NCBI GenBank assembly: GCA_010029945.1
Contig: RGQW01000006.1
Coordinates: 1 to 25,191 of the forward strand
From: Actinomycetota bacterium
Lineage (GTDB): Bacteria; Actinomycetota; Actinomycetes; S36-B12
Length of the DNA stretch: 25,191 bases
Reading direction: 5' to 3'
In this document: positions 6,960 to 15,382 of the stretch, one piece after another
Layout of the letters: each line of letters starts with the position of its first letter
Numbering within the stretch: position 1 is the stretch's first letter
Position numbers and translations under genes: made by a program
The notes under the pieces: model-generated
The model's input: only the letters and a program-made list of their open reading frames with translations
The model's database searches: none
What the model was told of the DNA's origin: nothing

Positions 6960-8228
6960 GTGTCTGCCTCCCCGTCCAGCGACTCTTGGTTGCGCCGCCA
7001 GAGCAAGCGCGCCGCGCGCAGTCTTGCCCGCCGGATGCGGGATTTCGGACAAGTCGAGCCGGCTGGTTTCGACCTCGCAGACGTGCCGAGCGCCGATATC
7101 GCCCTGTACTTCCCCGACGGTCCGCCCAAGCTCTATCAACTCACGCAGTGGCTGCCCGTCTTCGAAGGCAACAACGATGTCACGACGATCGTGATCGTCC
7201 GTCAAGTGGACGCCTTCAACGCACTTCGCGGCACAACGCCGCTACGGGTCATCTTGGTTCCCCGGTACGAGGACCTGATGGCTCTGCTCGATAGGGCGAA
7301 CTTCGGAGCCGTCGTCTACGTCAACAACGGCTGGACCAATTTTCAAGCGCTGTCCTTCCAGCGCGCCGTTCACATCCATGTCAATCACGGTGAGAGCGAC
7401 AAGATCTGCATGGTGAGCAACCAGGCAAAGGCGTACGACAAAGTCTTCGTCGCGGGGCAAGCGGCGATCGAGCGCCATGAGGCGGCGCTCGCCTGGTTCG
7501 ACCAGTCGCACTTGGTTCGTGTTGGACGCCCGCAACTCGACCTCGAGGTAAGCCCGGCCCTCTCCCCGACGGACCGGACCACCATCACCTACGCGCCAAC
7601 GTGGGAGGGTGAGGATGAAGCCAACAACTACTCCTCCGTCGACGTTTACGGCCTGCAGATCATCCAGGCAATGGTGGAGCACCCCGCCTCGCGGATCGTC
7701 TACAAGCCCCACCCCCGGGTGGCGGATTCCGACGATCCGGCGATCCGTTCCCAACACCGAGCCATCGTCGCCGCTGTCAACCAAGCGGCATCCGACGATC
7801 CGTCCGCAGGCCACTGCGTTCTCGAAGGCGCCGACATGCTCGCGGTCATTCGCAGTACCGACGTATTGATCGCGGATGTTTCCTCGGTCAGCCTCGACTT
7901 TCTGTATCTCAAGCCCGGAGCCCCGCTCGTCATCACCGACCGACGCACGGATCGATCCGGCCTTCTCGCTGAGTCGCCCGTGGCTTCGGTATGTCACGTC
8001 GTGGACGCACACTCCATCGATCAGCTGTCCGATGACCTACGTGCTGTCGTCACCTCAACTGGCGATGCCTCGCGCCGCTCCATGCGTGACCACTACTTTG
8101 ACGACCTAGAACCCGGGGAGAGCACGCAGCGATTCTGGGCCGAACTGGACTCGGCAATCCGAGAGCACGATCAGGCCCTGCAATCATTGAGTCGCATTCG
8201 CACCGTGAGCGATGGGACAGCATCATGA
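6960..8228 (+). CDS. CDP-glycerol glycerophosphotransferase family protein (TagB/TagF-like)
   Basis: A 422-residue protein with the landmarks of the CDP-glycerol:poly(glycerophosphate) transferase family. These are HVNHGESDK near residue 140, YAPTWEG near residue 213, IVYKPHPR near residue 248, and a C-terminal DVLIADVSSVSLDFLYL segment that binds the CDP moiety. The His in the HG motif and in the KPHP motif are the family's catalytic and ligand residues, and both are present. Family members are peripheral membrane enzymes that add polyol-phosphate units from CDP-polyols to a lipid-linked acceptor. The GTG start lies 21 bases from the divergent permease start, so the promoters must extend into coding sequence. 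It overlaps the cytidylyltransferase-like gene by ATGA, which fits supply of its CDP substrate. The polyol is unknown. Confidence 0.85.
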   Translation: MSASPSSDSWLRRQSKRAARSLARRMRDFGQVEPAGFDLADVPSADIALYFPDGPPKLYQLTQWLPVFEGNNDVTTIVIVRQVDAFNALRGTTPLRVILVPRYEDLMALLDRANFGAVVYVNNGWTNFQALSFQRAVHIHVNHGESDKICMVSNQAKAYDKVFVAGQAAIERHEAALAWFDQSHLVRVGRPQLDLEVSPALSPTDRTTITYAPTWEGEDEANNYSSVDVYGLQIIQAMVEHPASRIVYKPHPRVADSDDPAIRSQHRAIVAAVNQAASDDPSAGHCVLEGADMLAVIRSTDVLIADVSSVSLDFLYLKPGAPLVITDRRTDRSGLLAESPVASVCHVVDAHSIDQLSDDLRAVVTSTGDASRRSMRDHYFDDLEPGESTQRFWAELDSAIREHDQALQSLSRIRTVSDGTAS

Positions 8229-8914
8229 TTCAAGCGGTGATTCTCGCGGCCGGCATGGGGACGCGCCTCGGACGACCGTTCCCTAAGCCACTCACCCCTT
8301 TGAGTGACGGGCGCACGATCATGGAGCAGCAGATCGACAATCTGCAGCAAGTCTTCGGACCCGATGTGCGCATCACCACCGTGGTTGGCTTCAAACTCGA
8401 TCTCATTCTCGAAGCCTTTCCCGATGTCACCTACATCTACAACGAGGCCTACGACCAAACAAACACCAATCGCAGCCTGCTGAAGGCTCTTCGACTCTCG
8501 ACAGAGGGTGGCGTCCTGTGGATGAACGGAGATGTTGTCTTCGATCCACAAGTACTCGAAAAGGTCAACGGCCTGATGGAAGCGGACACGTCCTTCATCT
8601 GTGTCGACACTGCGGCAGTAGGCGACGAGGAGGTCAAATACACGGTCGATGACGACGGGTACGTCGACGAACTCTCCAAACAAGTGGTCAACGCACGCGG
8701 AGAGGCGGTCGGCATCAATTTCGTCAGTGCCAGCGACAAGCCGACCCTCATCGAGCGACTGTCCGAGTGCTCCGACGCTGATTACTTCGAGCGGGGCATC
8801 GAACTCGCCATCAGCCACGACTCTATGCGTGTCATACCCGTGGATATCGGTGAGTTCTTCGCCGTCGAGGTCGATTTCGAAGAAGATCTCACCCGTGCCA
8901 ACGAGTACCTCTAG
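8225..8914 (+). CDS. Nucleotidyltransferase, phosphocholine/phospho-polyol cytidylyltransferase-like (LicC-type)
   Basis: A 229-residue protein with an intact nucleotidyltransferase signature, LAAGMGTRLGRPFPKPL (residues 7-23), and a metal-binding WMNGDVVFD around Asp103. The short length and the YNEAYDQTNTNRSLLKAL segment resemble LicC-type cytidylyltransferases more than the longer sugar-phosphate thymidylyl- or guanylyltransferases. It probably makes a CDP-activated alcohol from CTP and an alcohol phosphate. Translation is coupled to the TagF-like gene by a four-base overlap, and two CDP-alcohol phosphotransferase genes lie in the divergent operon, so CDP-alcohol supply is the simplest role. 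A sugar-1-phosphate substrate cannot be excluded. Its stop shares a CTAG with the stop of the convergent gene. Confidence 0.78.
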   Translation: MIQAVILAAGMGTRLGRPFPKPLTPLSDGRTIMEQQIDNLQQVFGPDVRITTVVGFKLDLILEAFPDVTYIYNEAYDQTNTNRSLLKALRLSTEGGVLWMNGDVVFDPQVLEKVNGLMEADTSFICVDTAAVGDEEVKYTVDDDGYVDELSKQVVNARGEAVGINFVSASDKPTLIERLSECSDADYFERGIELAISHDSMRVIPVDIGEFFAVEVDFEEDLTRANEYL

Positions 8915-10044
8915 CGCATCGCGCGAGCGATCAGATGCTCCCACCGGTCCATGACAAGCGGTAACCGGTACTCACTCATCGCGCTTCGGGCGCGACTTCG
9001 CACAGACTCGCGCCACGCATCATCACTCATCGCTCGATCAAGACATCGCGCGAGGGCTCGGGAGTCTTCGCGGACAGACAACATTCCCCAATCTCCGATG
9101 AGTTGTCGAACACCACTTGAGCAATCGGTGGCAACGACCGGCACTTCATAGGCCTGCGCCTCGGCGATCACCAACGGCAGACCTTCGGTCCGAGAAGGGA
9201 CGACCAAAAGATCAGCGCCGGACAACACGCTCTCTGGGTCGTCGGTTGTTTCCTGCCATTCGATCCGGTCTTCTCCGGCGAGATCAACCGATTGGGCGTG
9301 CAGCCGGTCGCGGTCTGGTCCATCGCCCACAATCTGGAGTTTCCATCCCGGGTGCGCATCCGCCACCAGACTCCAGGCGTCGATGAGCACGTCGACGCCC
9401 TTCTCAGGGGAGAGTCGACCGAGATACAGCAGCGTTCCCCCGCGATCCGATGACGTACCGGGCTCTCGCGGAGCGAGGGATTCCGGCCACACTGCGACGG
9501 GATTGGGCATCGTGACAACGTTGTTCAGGCCAGCACGCGTGAAGGCGGCGCCGTCCTCGTTGGTCAAGGCGGTGAATACCGGAACCGTGCGATAGGCGCG
9601 AAGAATCCTGTCCAGATCCCGCCCAGAAGCCGCCGCGGCGTAAGCACCGTGGTACTGGCCGACGACGATCCAACGATCTCGAACGTCGGGGCTTACCGCG
9701 GCGAGGGCGTCCGCGAGAATCTCCATGGCCCACACCTGTGCGGTGATGATGACCGCACGCCCACCGTCCTGCGTCTTGAGAATGTCCGCCATACCCGCGA
9801 CCGCTTCTCTGCGTAGCTGAGCACGGATCCTCTCGGTCTGCGTGGATTTCTTGGGCCACGTCTGGGGCATCAAGACTCGTGTTTCGTACTCGCCGCGGAA
9901 CGGATGGGCTGGCTCGAAGGGGGTAACCCCGACAACGAGGACCTCGTGACCGCGTGCACCGAACCCGTCAGCGAGGACTCGCACCACCTTCTGGGCTCCC
10001 CCGAGTTCATCGATGTTGTTCGCGCACAAAACGATTCGAGTCAT
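8911..10044 (-). CDS. GT4-family glycosyltransferase
   Basis: A 377-residue GT-B glycosyltransferase. The N-terminal half begins RIVLCANNIDELGGAQKVV, the acceptor-side Rossmann start with the usual GG loop. The C-terminal half has LLYLGRLSPEKGVDVLIDAW and, near residue 300, the E-x7-E donor motif as EGLPLVIAE, both typical of family GT4. No membrane segment is seen. The ATG at 10044 overlaps the upstream stop by four bases, and this is the last gene of the five-gene leftward glycosyltransferase operon. It probably retains configuration and uses an NDP-sugar donor. The donor is not identifiable. Confidence 0.87.
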   Translation of the reverse strand: MTRIVLCANNIDELGGAQKVVRVLADGFGARGHEVLVVGVTPFEPAHPFRGEYETRVLMPQTWPKKSTQTERIRAQLRREAVAGMADILKTQDGGRAVIITAQVWAMEILADALAAVSPDVRDRWIVVGQYHGAYAAAASGRDLDRILRAYRTVPVFTALTNEDGAAFTRAGLNNVVTMPNPVAVWPESLAPREPGTSSDRGGTLLYLGRLSPEKGVDVLIDAWSLVADAHPGWKLQIVGDGPDRDRLHAQSVDLAGEDRIEWQETTDDPESVLSGADLLVVPSRTEGLPLVIAEAQAYEVPVVATDCSSGVRQLIGDWGMLSVREDSRALARCLDRAMSDDAWRESVRSRARSAMSEYRLPLVMDRWEHLIARAMR

Positions 10045-12143
10045 CGGCGTGCCGCCAACACTGCGTGGACAGCATCGATGAGGTCGGCTGTGGTTTCCAC
10101 CACGTCGTAGCCGTCGGGCAGGTTGGGAAGGAGGTACCGGCCAGCGCCAGCGTCCGGACGAAAGACGAGCGACGGTCCGGCCGTGTCGATCAAGGACGGA
10201 TCGTCGGTGATGATCAACTCGGCCGCATCGAGTACCTCGCCGAGCTGCATCGCTCGCGCATCACGAACCGATCCCCAGACCCGGGTCGGCACCGACTCGT
10301 CGATCTCGCCGGCAACGAGGAGATAGCAGGTCATCGCCATGTTCTGATCCCACAGGGTCAGATCGAGCGGCCAACTCCGCGGTCCTTCGGCCGAGGGGGC
10401 AGGGAGGTACGCCACGATCGGTCGCGAGCACTCGAGGTCCGTGACCCCGGGCAGCAGAGCCTGGCGAGCCCGAGAGAGTTCGTTGCCTGATCCCGGGAGT
10501 CGGCGGCGAGCGGCATGCCCGGCTCGCCGTCCCCACGCGGCGGGCCCCCGGGCGCGCCGGGCGGGTCGCCAAATCACGGACGCTCGTTCACCGGGAAGCA
10601 GTTGGGCGCCCGCCGGTCGGTCGGCATAGGCGACGCTCGGGATCGGCACGAAGACGTCATCGACGTTTACCTCCGGAGCCCTCAGGGCCGTGGTGTTGAC
10701 ACTCGCGCCACGACGAAGGCGGACGCCCAGGGACCCCTTATCTGGCTTCATCAACGGCCGGTGAATGTGTGCCGTTAGTTGACCCGAGCCGCGCCATCGG
10801 ATCGCATTCGTCGCGCCCGATGCGTCTCGTTGCAGTGGGAGCGAGGCGATCACCGTGCCCAGCCGATCGGACCACACCAGGTGCGCCTCGACATCACCGT
10901 GCAGGTCGGATGCGAAATCCACGGTGTCCACCACGACGGACACGCGCGAGCGAGACACCGAGATCTCCCGTAGTTCGTGGAAGTAGCGGCGAACCGAAAA
11001 GGGCATATCCAGCAGGTTCAAGTGTGAGACATCCAGCCATTCACCGGCACTGCGATTGAGCACCGACTCCCCCGATCCAGTCGCCCACAATTCGCGCTGG
11101 TCATCACCAGAACCTTCCCGGACGACGACGGTGTCGACGACCGATGCCCAGCGCTCCCAACGCATGGCACGCCGCAGCAGGTCGAGATCACCCGTCAGCA
11201 AACCGTAGAAAGCAACGCGCAGAGCCGGGCGGATGAAGTCGAAGGCACGCGGATCAACGTTTCGGGCGTACTCGCGGAATTCGCCGGCCGCTTCCTCGGC
11301 CGCCTGAGGATGCGGATTCTCTCCGATCGCCGACAGATACAGGTATCCCTCGTGGCGAAGAAACTTGATGCTCTTGGCCAACCGCAGTTCGTCGGAGGAA
11401 TCTCGCAGCAGAACGTCCATCCGCCTGTTGATCTCCACGCGATCGCGCACGTTTCGCATCTGCATGCGACCTTGCGTGATGGATGCATCCTCGGCTTTGC
11501 GGTCGACATTCCAGATGTAGACGGCGGCCTGGACAACACCAATGCGCTCAGCGGAGAGAAAACACTGCAGAGTGAACACCTGATCCTCGAAGAGCAGACC
11601 GTCAGGGAACTGAATGTCGTGTTCGTGGAGGAAGGAGCGTCGATAGATCTTGTTGACACTGATGGTGTCGTACAACAGTTCCGGCTCCTGCTCGAGACTG
11701 GAGATCAATCGGTCAGCGGCATGGAGTTCTGGACGCCACCTCTTGTCTCGATCACGGGCCACGTCGTGGCGGATAGCTGTTCCGCAGACGACATCGGCGT
11801 CCCAGTCTTCGGCTGCCCTTAGCAACGTGGCGCATGCATGCATGTCGTATTCATCGTCGGAGTCGCAGAACATCACCCAGGGCGCACGGGCCATCCGAAG
11901 GCCATCGTTTCGTGGAGCGCTACATCCACCTGAGTTCTCCGAACGAGTGAGGAGGCGAATCCGGGAGTCGTTGACGGCAACGGACTCGACAAACTCGGCA
12001 GTGCCATCCGTCGAGGCATCGTCCACGACGATGATTTCAATGCCGCGCAACGATTGTCGACGAATCGATTCGAGTGCCCGCCCGATTCGTCCCACATCGT
12101 TGAAGCCAATGAGGACGACACTGACGACCGGCTCGTCGCTCAT
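10041..12143 (-). CDS. GT2 glycosyltransferase with a C-terminal degenerate TagF-like domain
   Basis: A 700-residue protein. Residues about 5-230 are a GT2 domain with VSVVLIGFNDVGRIGRAL at the start and the acidic DSDDE motif at 94-98. A central region (about 330-560) is beta-rich, with the TagF-associated pattern WLDVSHLNLLDMPFSVRRY. The last 140 residues echo a TagF domain: RPIVAYLPAP takes the place of the usual YAPTW, and LIITDDPSLID takes the place of VTDYSS. However, no HG or KPHP motif is visible. From memory, GT2-TagF fusions are common in actinobacteria and longer, so this copy looks shortened and probably inactive in its phosphotransferase half. It overlaps both neighbours by four bases. 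The GT2 half appears functional. Confidence 0.8.
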   Translation of the reverse strand: MSDEPVVSVVLIGFNDVGRIGRALESIRRQSLRGIEIIVVDDASTDGTAEFVESVAVNDSRIRLLTRSENSGGCSAPRNDGLRMARAPWVMFCDSDDEYDMHACATLLRAAEDWDADVVCGTAIRHDVARDRDKRWRPELHAADRLISSLEQEPELLYDTISVNKIYRRSFLHEHDIQFPDGLLFEDQVFTLQCFLSAERIGVVQAAVYIWNVDRKAEDASITQGRMQMRNVRDRVEINRRMDVLLRDSSDELRLAKSIKFLRHEGYLYLSAIGENPHPQAAEEAAGEFREYARNVDPRAFDFIRPALRVAFYGLLTGDLDLLRRAMRWERWASVVDTVVVREGSGDDQRELWATGSGESVLNRSAGEWLDVSHLNLLDMPFSVRRYFHELREISVSRSRVSVVVDTVDFASDLHGDVEAHLVWSDRLGTVIASLPLQRDASGATNAIRWRGSGQLTAHIHRPLMKPDKGSLGVRLRRGASVNTTALRAPEVNVDDVFVPIPSVAYADRPAGAQLLPGERASVIWRPARRARGPAAWGRRAGHAARRRLPGSGNELSRARQALLPGVTDLECSRPIVAYLPAPSAEGPRSWPLDLTLWDQNMAMTCYLLVAGEIDESVPTRVWGSVRDARAMQLGEVLDAAELIITDDPSLIDTAGPSLVFRPDAGAGRYLLPNLPDGYDVVETTADLIDAVHAVLAARR

Positions 12144-13102
12144 CGGACACCCTTGAATTCCCGCACAGACTCGATGAGAACACCTGCCCGTGCGTCGAAG
12201 GAGTGTTCTGTCGCGATGGTCCTGGCTGCCTCCATACGGCGATCGCGACTCGGGAAAGTGTCGTCGACGGGCGCGTGCAAGATGTCGACGAGGTGGTCCT
12301 CATCGGTGAACACGACGACGGCGTCACCGAAAACATCCTCCAGGCCCGCAGCGCTGTCGCTCACCACACGCGTACCCGTCGCTACTGCGTCGAAGAGGCG
12401 ATTGCTGAGAAAACCGTCGGCCGCCATCTCCGGATGATGGTCGTTCATCACGATTTCCGCGCCCGCGTACGCCCCGGGTAGGTCGTCATTGACGAGAAAC
12501 TCTCCCGAGATCCGACCGACGTCGATGAACTCTTCCCACCCCACACCGTAAACAGACAACTCGTCTGCACGATCAGAGGCGAGCGCGCCCCGGACGGCAG
12601 GACGGAACTGCCCGCGCGTCGAGCCAACGAACAGCAGCGCCGCTCCCGAGTCGGGTAGCGCAGCATCGGGTGAGAAGCGATCGGGGGCCGTTGCTTGCAG
12701 AAGAGGCGTCGAGGGCACTCCACCGGGCAGCCTCCACGTCTGGCTCGCGACGAAGACCATGTCATAGGCGCGAGCTTCGGCTTCGGTGACGAGCTCCGGG
12801 TGGGAAATCACCCACAAGATCCACACGCCACGTCGCTGCGGTGGCGGCTCGACACCCTTCAGTCCACGAAGGACGACGACCACATCATCGTTCGACCGTG
12901 GTGGTTGGTGTGCTCCCGAGCGTGGCACCACCGACACCTGTTGCCCGTGACGTCGCAACGCTGCCGCTAGATCTCGAGCAAACCAGGTGTCGCCCCACTG
13001 CTCGCCTGCTTCACCCTTTGGTGCCGACGTGATGATCGTCCAGCGGTAGGCATCCGACCCAGAGCCCGAGAGTCGATCCTTGATGGCCCGCAGCACCCGC
13101 AT
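12140..13102 (-). CDS. Glycosyltransferase, GT-B type (CgeB / Glyco_trans_1_2-like)
   Basis: A 320-residue protein. An N-terminal EQWGDTWFARDLAAALRR segment is followed by ILWVISHPELVT, and the C-terminal donor-binding part reads GFLSNRLFDAVATGTRVVSD. The same order occurs in actinobacterial single-copy glycosyltransferases related to CgeB. Its length is normal for that group, and no membrane helix or signal peptide is visible. The start codon shares its first base with the stop of the preceding gene (TGATG), and the stop overlaps the next gene by four bases, so it is mid-operon. The sugar donor and acceptor are unknown, but the context indicates cell-surface polysaccharide synthesis. Confidence 0.8.
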   Translation of the reverse strand: MRVLRAIKDRLSGSGSDAYRWTIITSAPKGEAGEQWGDTWFARDLAAALRRHGQQVSVVPRSGAHQPPRSNDDVVVVLRGLKGVEPPPQRRGVWILWVISHPELVTEAEARAYDMVFVASQTWRLPGGVPSTPLLQATAPDRFSPDAALPDSGAALLFVGSTRGQFRPAVRGALASDRADELSVYGVGWEEFIDVGRISGEFLVNDDLPGAYAGAEIVMNDHHPEMAADGFLSNRLFDAVATGTRVVSDSAAGLEDVFGDAVVVFTDEDHLVDILHAPVDDTFPSRDRRMEAARTIATEHSFDARAGVLIESVREFKGVR

Positions 13103-14037
13103 CAGCGACCAGCTCCCCCACGCAAGAATCCGGCACCCCAGGCCCCGTGCATCGTGGCGAACACCGCGGGCAACCGTCGCATCAGCGAGGCGTTTGCCGA
13201 CTGCGAGGCGACCGAGGCGGAGGCCACGAGGTTGCCCACGGCATAAACCGTTGCCGGGGCCACACCCGCGATGACCAAGCCGCTGCGGCCTCTCACGACC
13301 CCGACAATGCAGACCCCCAACCCGCCAACAACGGCGCCGACGGTCATCGGTGCGGCGAGATATCTCAGCGAGAGAGTCTCAGGGTGGCGGCGAGCCACTT
13401 CGCGCCGCCACCGCCCGTAATCGAAATATTGACGTGCGAGAGCTTTGATCGAGTTACGTGGTCGGTAGGTCACGGTGAGGTCGGGCGTGAAATACACGAT
13501 CCCTCCGGAATTGCGAATGCGCAGATTCATCTCCCAGTCCTGCGCCCTCTGCATCGTCTCGTCATACCCACCGACTCGTTCGAGCGCCGCGCGGCGAAAG
13601 CACCCGAGGTAGACGGTCAAGGCAGGGCCCTCGCCTCCACCCACGTGGAACGATGCTCCACCGACTCCGAACCGCGACGTCATTGCTGCCGCCACCGCTT
13701 GTTCGAAGGGATCCGTTCCCTCTGCGGCCATTACTCCGCCAACGTTGTCTGCTCCCGTGCGCTCCAGCACGGCAACGGCAGTGGAGACGTAATCAGACGG
13801 GATCAAGGCGTGACCGTCGACCCGGACGACGACCTCGCCAGCCGAAGCGCCGATGGCGGCATTCAATCCCGCCGGCGTGGACCCACTCGGGTTGTCGACC
13901 ACATGCACCTGGGTGAACTCCGTTGCGAGCGAGGAGGCAACGCGTGCGGTGTCGTCACGACTCGGGCCCACGGCGAGGACTACCTCGAGATCCCCCTGGT
14001 AGTCCTGGTCGAGTATGCGCCGCACCGGCGAGGTCAC
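13102..14037 (-). CDS. GT2 glycosyltransferase lacking its N-terminal strand (truncated)
   Basis: 311 residues of a recognisable actinobacterial GT2 enzyme with GPSRDDTARVA, the metal site VVVRVDGHALIP (about 70-80), the acceptor motif RAQDWEMNLRIR, and C-terminal hydrophobic segments. The frame opens at GTG 14037 directly at SPVRRILDQDY. Family members normally have about 20-25 residues before this, including the first beta strand (VSVVMPVRNE type) that helps hold the nucleotide. No such sequence occurs in any frame upstream; instead the region is the end of another glycosyltransferase gene that overlaps it by 83 bases. The gene is therefore probably broken by a deletion or by an assembly error. 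If translated as is, activity is doubtful. Confidence 0.7.
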   Translation of the reverse strand: MTSPVRRILDQDYQGDLEVVLAVGPSRDDTARVASSLATEFTQVHVVDNPSGSTPAGLNAAIGASAGEVVVRVDGHALIPSDYVSTAVAVLERTGADNVGGVMAAEGTDPFEQAVAAAMTSRFGVGGASFHVGGGEGPALTVYLGCFRRAALERVGGYDETMQRAQDWEMNLRIRNSGGIVYFTPDLTVTYRPRNSIKALARQYFDYGRWRREVARRHPETLSLRYLAAPMTVGAVVGGLGVCIVGVVRGRSGLVIAGVAPATVYAVGNLVASASVASQSANASLMRRLPAVFATMHGAWGAGFLRGGAGR

Positions 14038-15382
14038 CGGCGGAGATGAGCATGGTTCCGCCCGCGACGAACTTCGCGAACCGCTCGGCCGGGTAGGTCG
14101 GACGAAACACGGTGGTGTCCGCGTGGGTCAGGTAGATCCAGTCCAGGGCTTTGCCGACGATCTGCGCACCGGAGTACATCCGAGCAAGAACGAGGTCCCA
14201 GATGTGCGTCGCCGAGTAGAAATCGTCGTCATCCATCTTGGCGAGGAGTTCTCCCTCGGCCCGGGCGCTCGCGGCCGCGAGAGCGTGGCCCAGGTTCTGC
14301 TCGGGTGGGACACCCATGACCACCAGATCGCCGCTCCACCCCGCGAGGGCCTGGTGAACATTCGGGGTGTGGTGGGAGACGAAGTCATCATCGCCGTGCA
14401 GGACCACGATCACCTGAAGGTTCGGGTAGTCCTGGGCCCGCACCATCGAGAGTGCGTGCGCCAATCGGTCCGAACGATGAGAGGACAGCACGATGCTCAC
14501 GGTCGGCCACGGCGCCACCGCCGGCCACGGAGAGTGATGGCGAAGTGCATTCCGGCGACCGGTCACCGAGGCCTGCTGCCATGCCAGAAAATCGCCGGGT
14601 TCCGGGAGTTCGTCGGCGGACTCAGCCAGCACCACGCCACACGCGGCGAGTTGTGTTCGCACATTCAGTGGCATGCTCGAGGCATCGGTCACCGCAGAGA
14701 TCGAACGCAGAGGCTTCACGTCTGTCATGGTGATCCCATCGCCGTAGCGGTCGACAATCTCCGCTGCGCTGCAGACGTCGCCAATCACATCGCTACGCCG
14801 GCCGTGCGGGCGGTGAATCGACGGGTCCACCAGGACCTCGTGATCGCCCCATGAATTCGAATCGACGCGAACAACGATGTCCGCGTTGTCATCGTCGACC
14901 ACCGCATCGGTCGGAGCCAGCAGCACATCGGTGCGCCGGACGTGAGGGTCGGTGTCGCGTTCGATGACAACATCGCGGACGTGCTCGGCGAGCATGCCGT
15001 TAGCCGGGACCCCGGGCAACCAACTCGGAGCCGGGAAGCCAGACGCCGTCGGCTGCAGCATCCGCACCATGGCGGACAACACCGCCCCCGCGTCGCTCGG
15101 TTCGCGAAGGACAAGAGAAGCGTGAACCCCGTCCTTCTTCGTTCGCAGAGAAACTTCGTGCACTCCTGTGATGCCCGGGTCCCCTGTCCACCCCATATGC
15201 GGGCGACGCCAGGTGTCCACTTCCACCTCGACGGCAATGACCGGCTCAGTGCCGATGGCGGCGGTCACCAAGGCTCGCAGGGCGCCCATATGGTCGGCAC
15301 GCACGCTCCAGCGGGCTCCCGCCTCCGCCGACGCGCCAGCACGTCGGCGTACTCGGGTTCCCGGCACCGAGGGACTTGCCAT
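13955..15382 (-). CDS. GT2 glycosyltransferase with a long N-terminal domain, truncated at the C-terminus
   Basis: A 475-residue frame. Residues about 1-285 form an N-terminal region without a motif I can name. A GT2 domain follows, with VSIVLSSHRSDRLAHALSM near residue 293, LLAKMDDDDFYSATHIWDL as the metal-binding region, and FVAGGTMLISAGDL near 440. Homologues I remember continue after this point for roughly 70-80 residues (a GGWRxVPRSVDRALL-type helix and a GHTWD-type end). Here the frame instead reads about 22 unrelated residues that are the next gene out of frame. The end is therefore probably lost, which would remove part of the acceptor site. The ATG at 15382 is 37 bases from the divergent UDP-glucose dehydrogenase start. 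First gene of the glycosyltransferase operon. Confidence 0.72.
   Translation of the reverse strand: MASPSVPGTRVRRRAGASAEAGARWSVRADHMGALRALVTAAIGTEPVIAVEVEVDTWRRPHMGWTGDPGITGVHEVSLRTKKDGVHASLVLREPSDAGAVLSAMVRMLQPTASGFPAPSWLPGVPANGMLAEHVRDVVIERDTDPHVRRTDVLLAPTDAVVDDDNADIVVRVDSNSWGDHEVLVDPSIHRPHGRRSDVIGDVCSAAEIVDRYGDGITMTDVKPLRSISAVTDASSMPLNVRTQLAACGVVLAESADELPEPGDFLAWQQASVTGRRNALRHHSPWPAVAPWPTVSIVLSSHRSDRLAHALSMVRAQDYPNLQVIVVLHGDDDFVSHHTPNVHQALAGWSGDLVVMGVPPEQNLGHALAAASARAEGELLAKMDDDDFYSATHIWDLVLARMYSGAQIVGKALDWIYLTHADTTVFRPTYPAERFAKFVAGGTMLISAGDLAGAAHTRPGLPGGSRGSPRRGPES
14023..14042. repeat. Short direct repeat at the junction of two broken glycosyltransferase genes
   Basis: CACCGGCG occurs at 14023-14030 and again at 14035-14042, with a spacing of 12 bases. 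The pair lies where one glycosyltransferase loses its expected C-terminus and the next lacks its N-terminus. It could be a slippage or microhomology footprint, or chance in GC-rich DNA. Confidence 0.5.

Noticed and set aside
6939..7205. N-terminal extension of the permease frame by 89 residues
   Set aside because: The extension is antisense to the TagF-like gene, is not hydrophobic like the permease, and exceeds the family length.
8171..8944. 257-residue minus-strand frame opposite the cytidylyltransferase-like gene
   Set aside because: No recognisable motif, and the plus strand carries a full nucleotidyltransferase signature; treated as a shadow.
11826..11839. GCATGCATGCATG run
   Set aside because: A short low-complexity palindrome inside the GT2 coding region, explained by codons for Met, His and Ala; no sign of a site.
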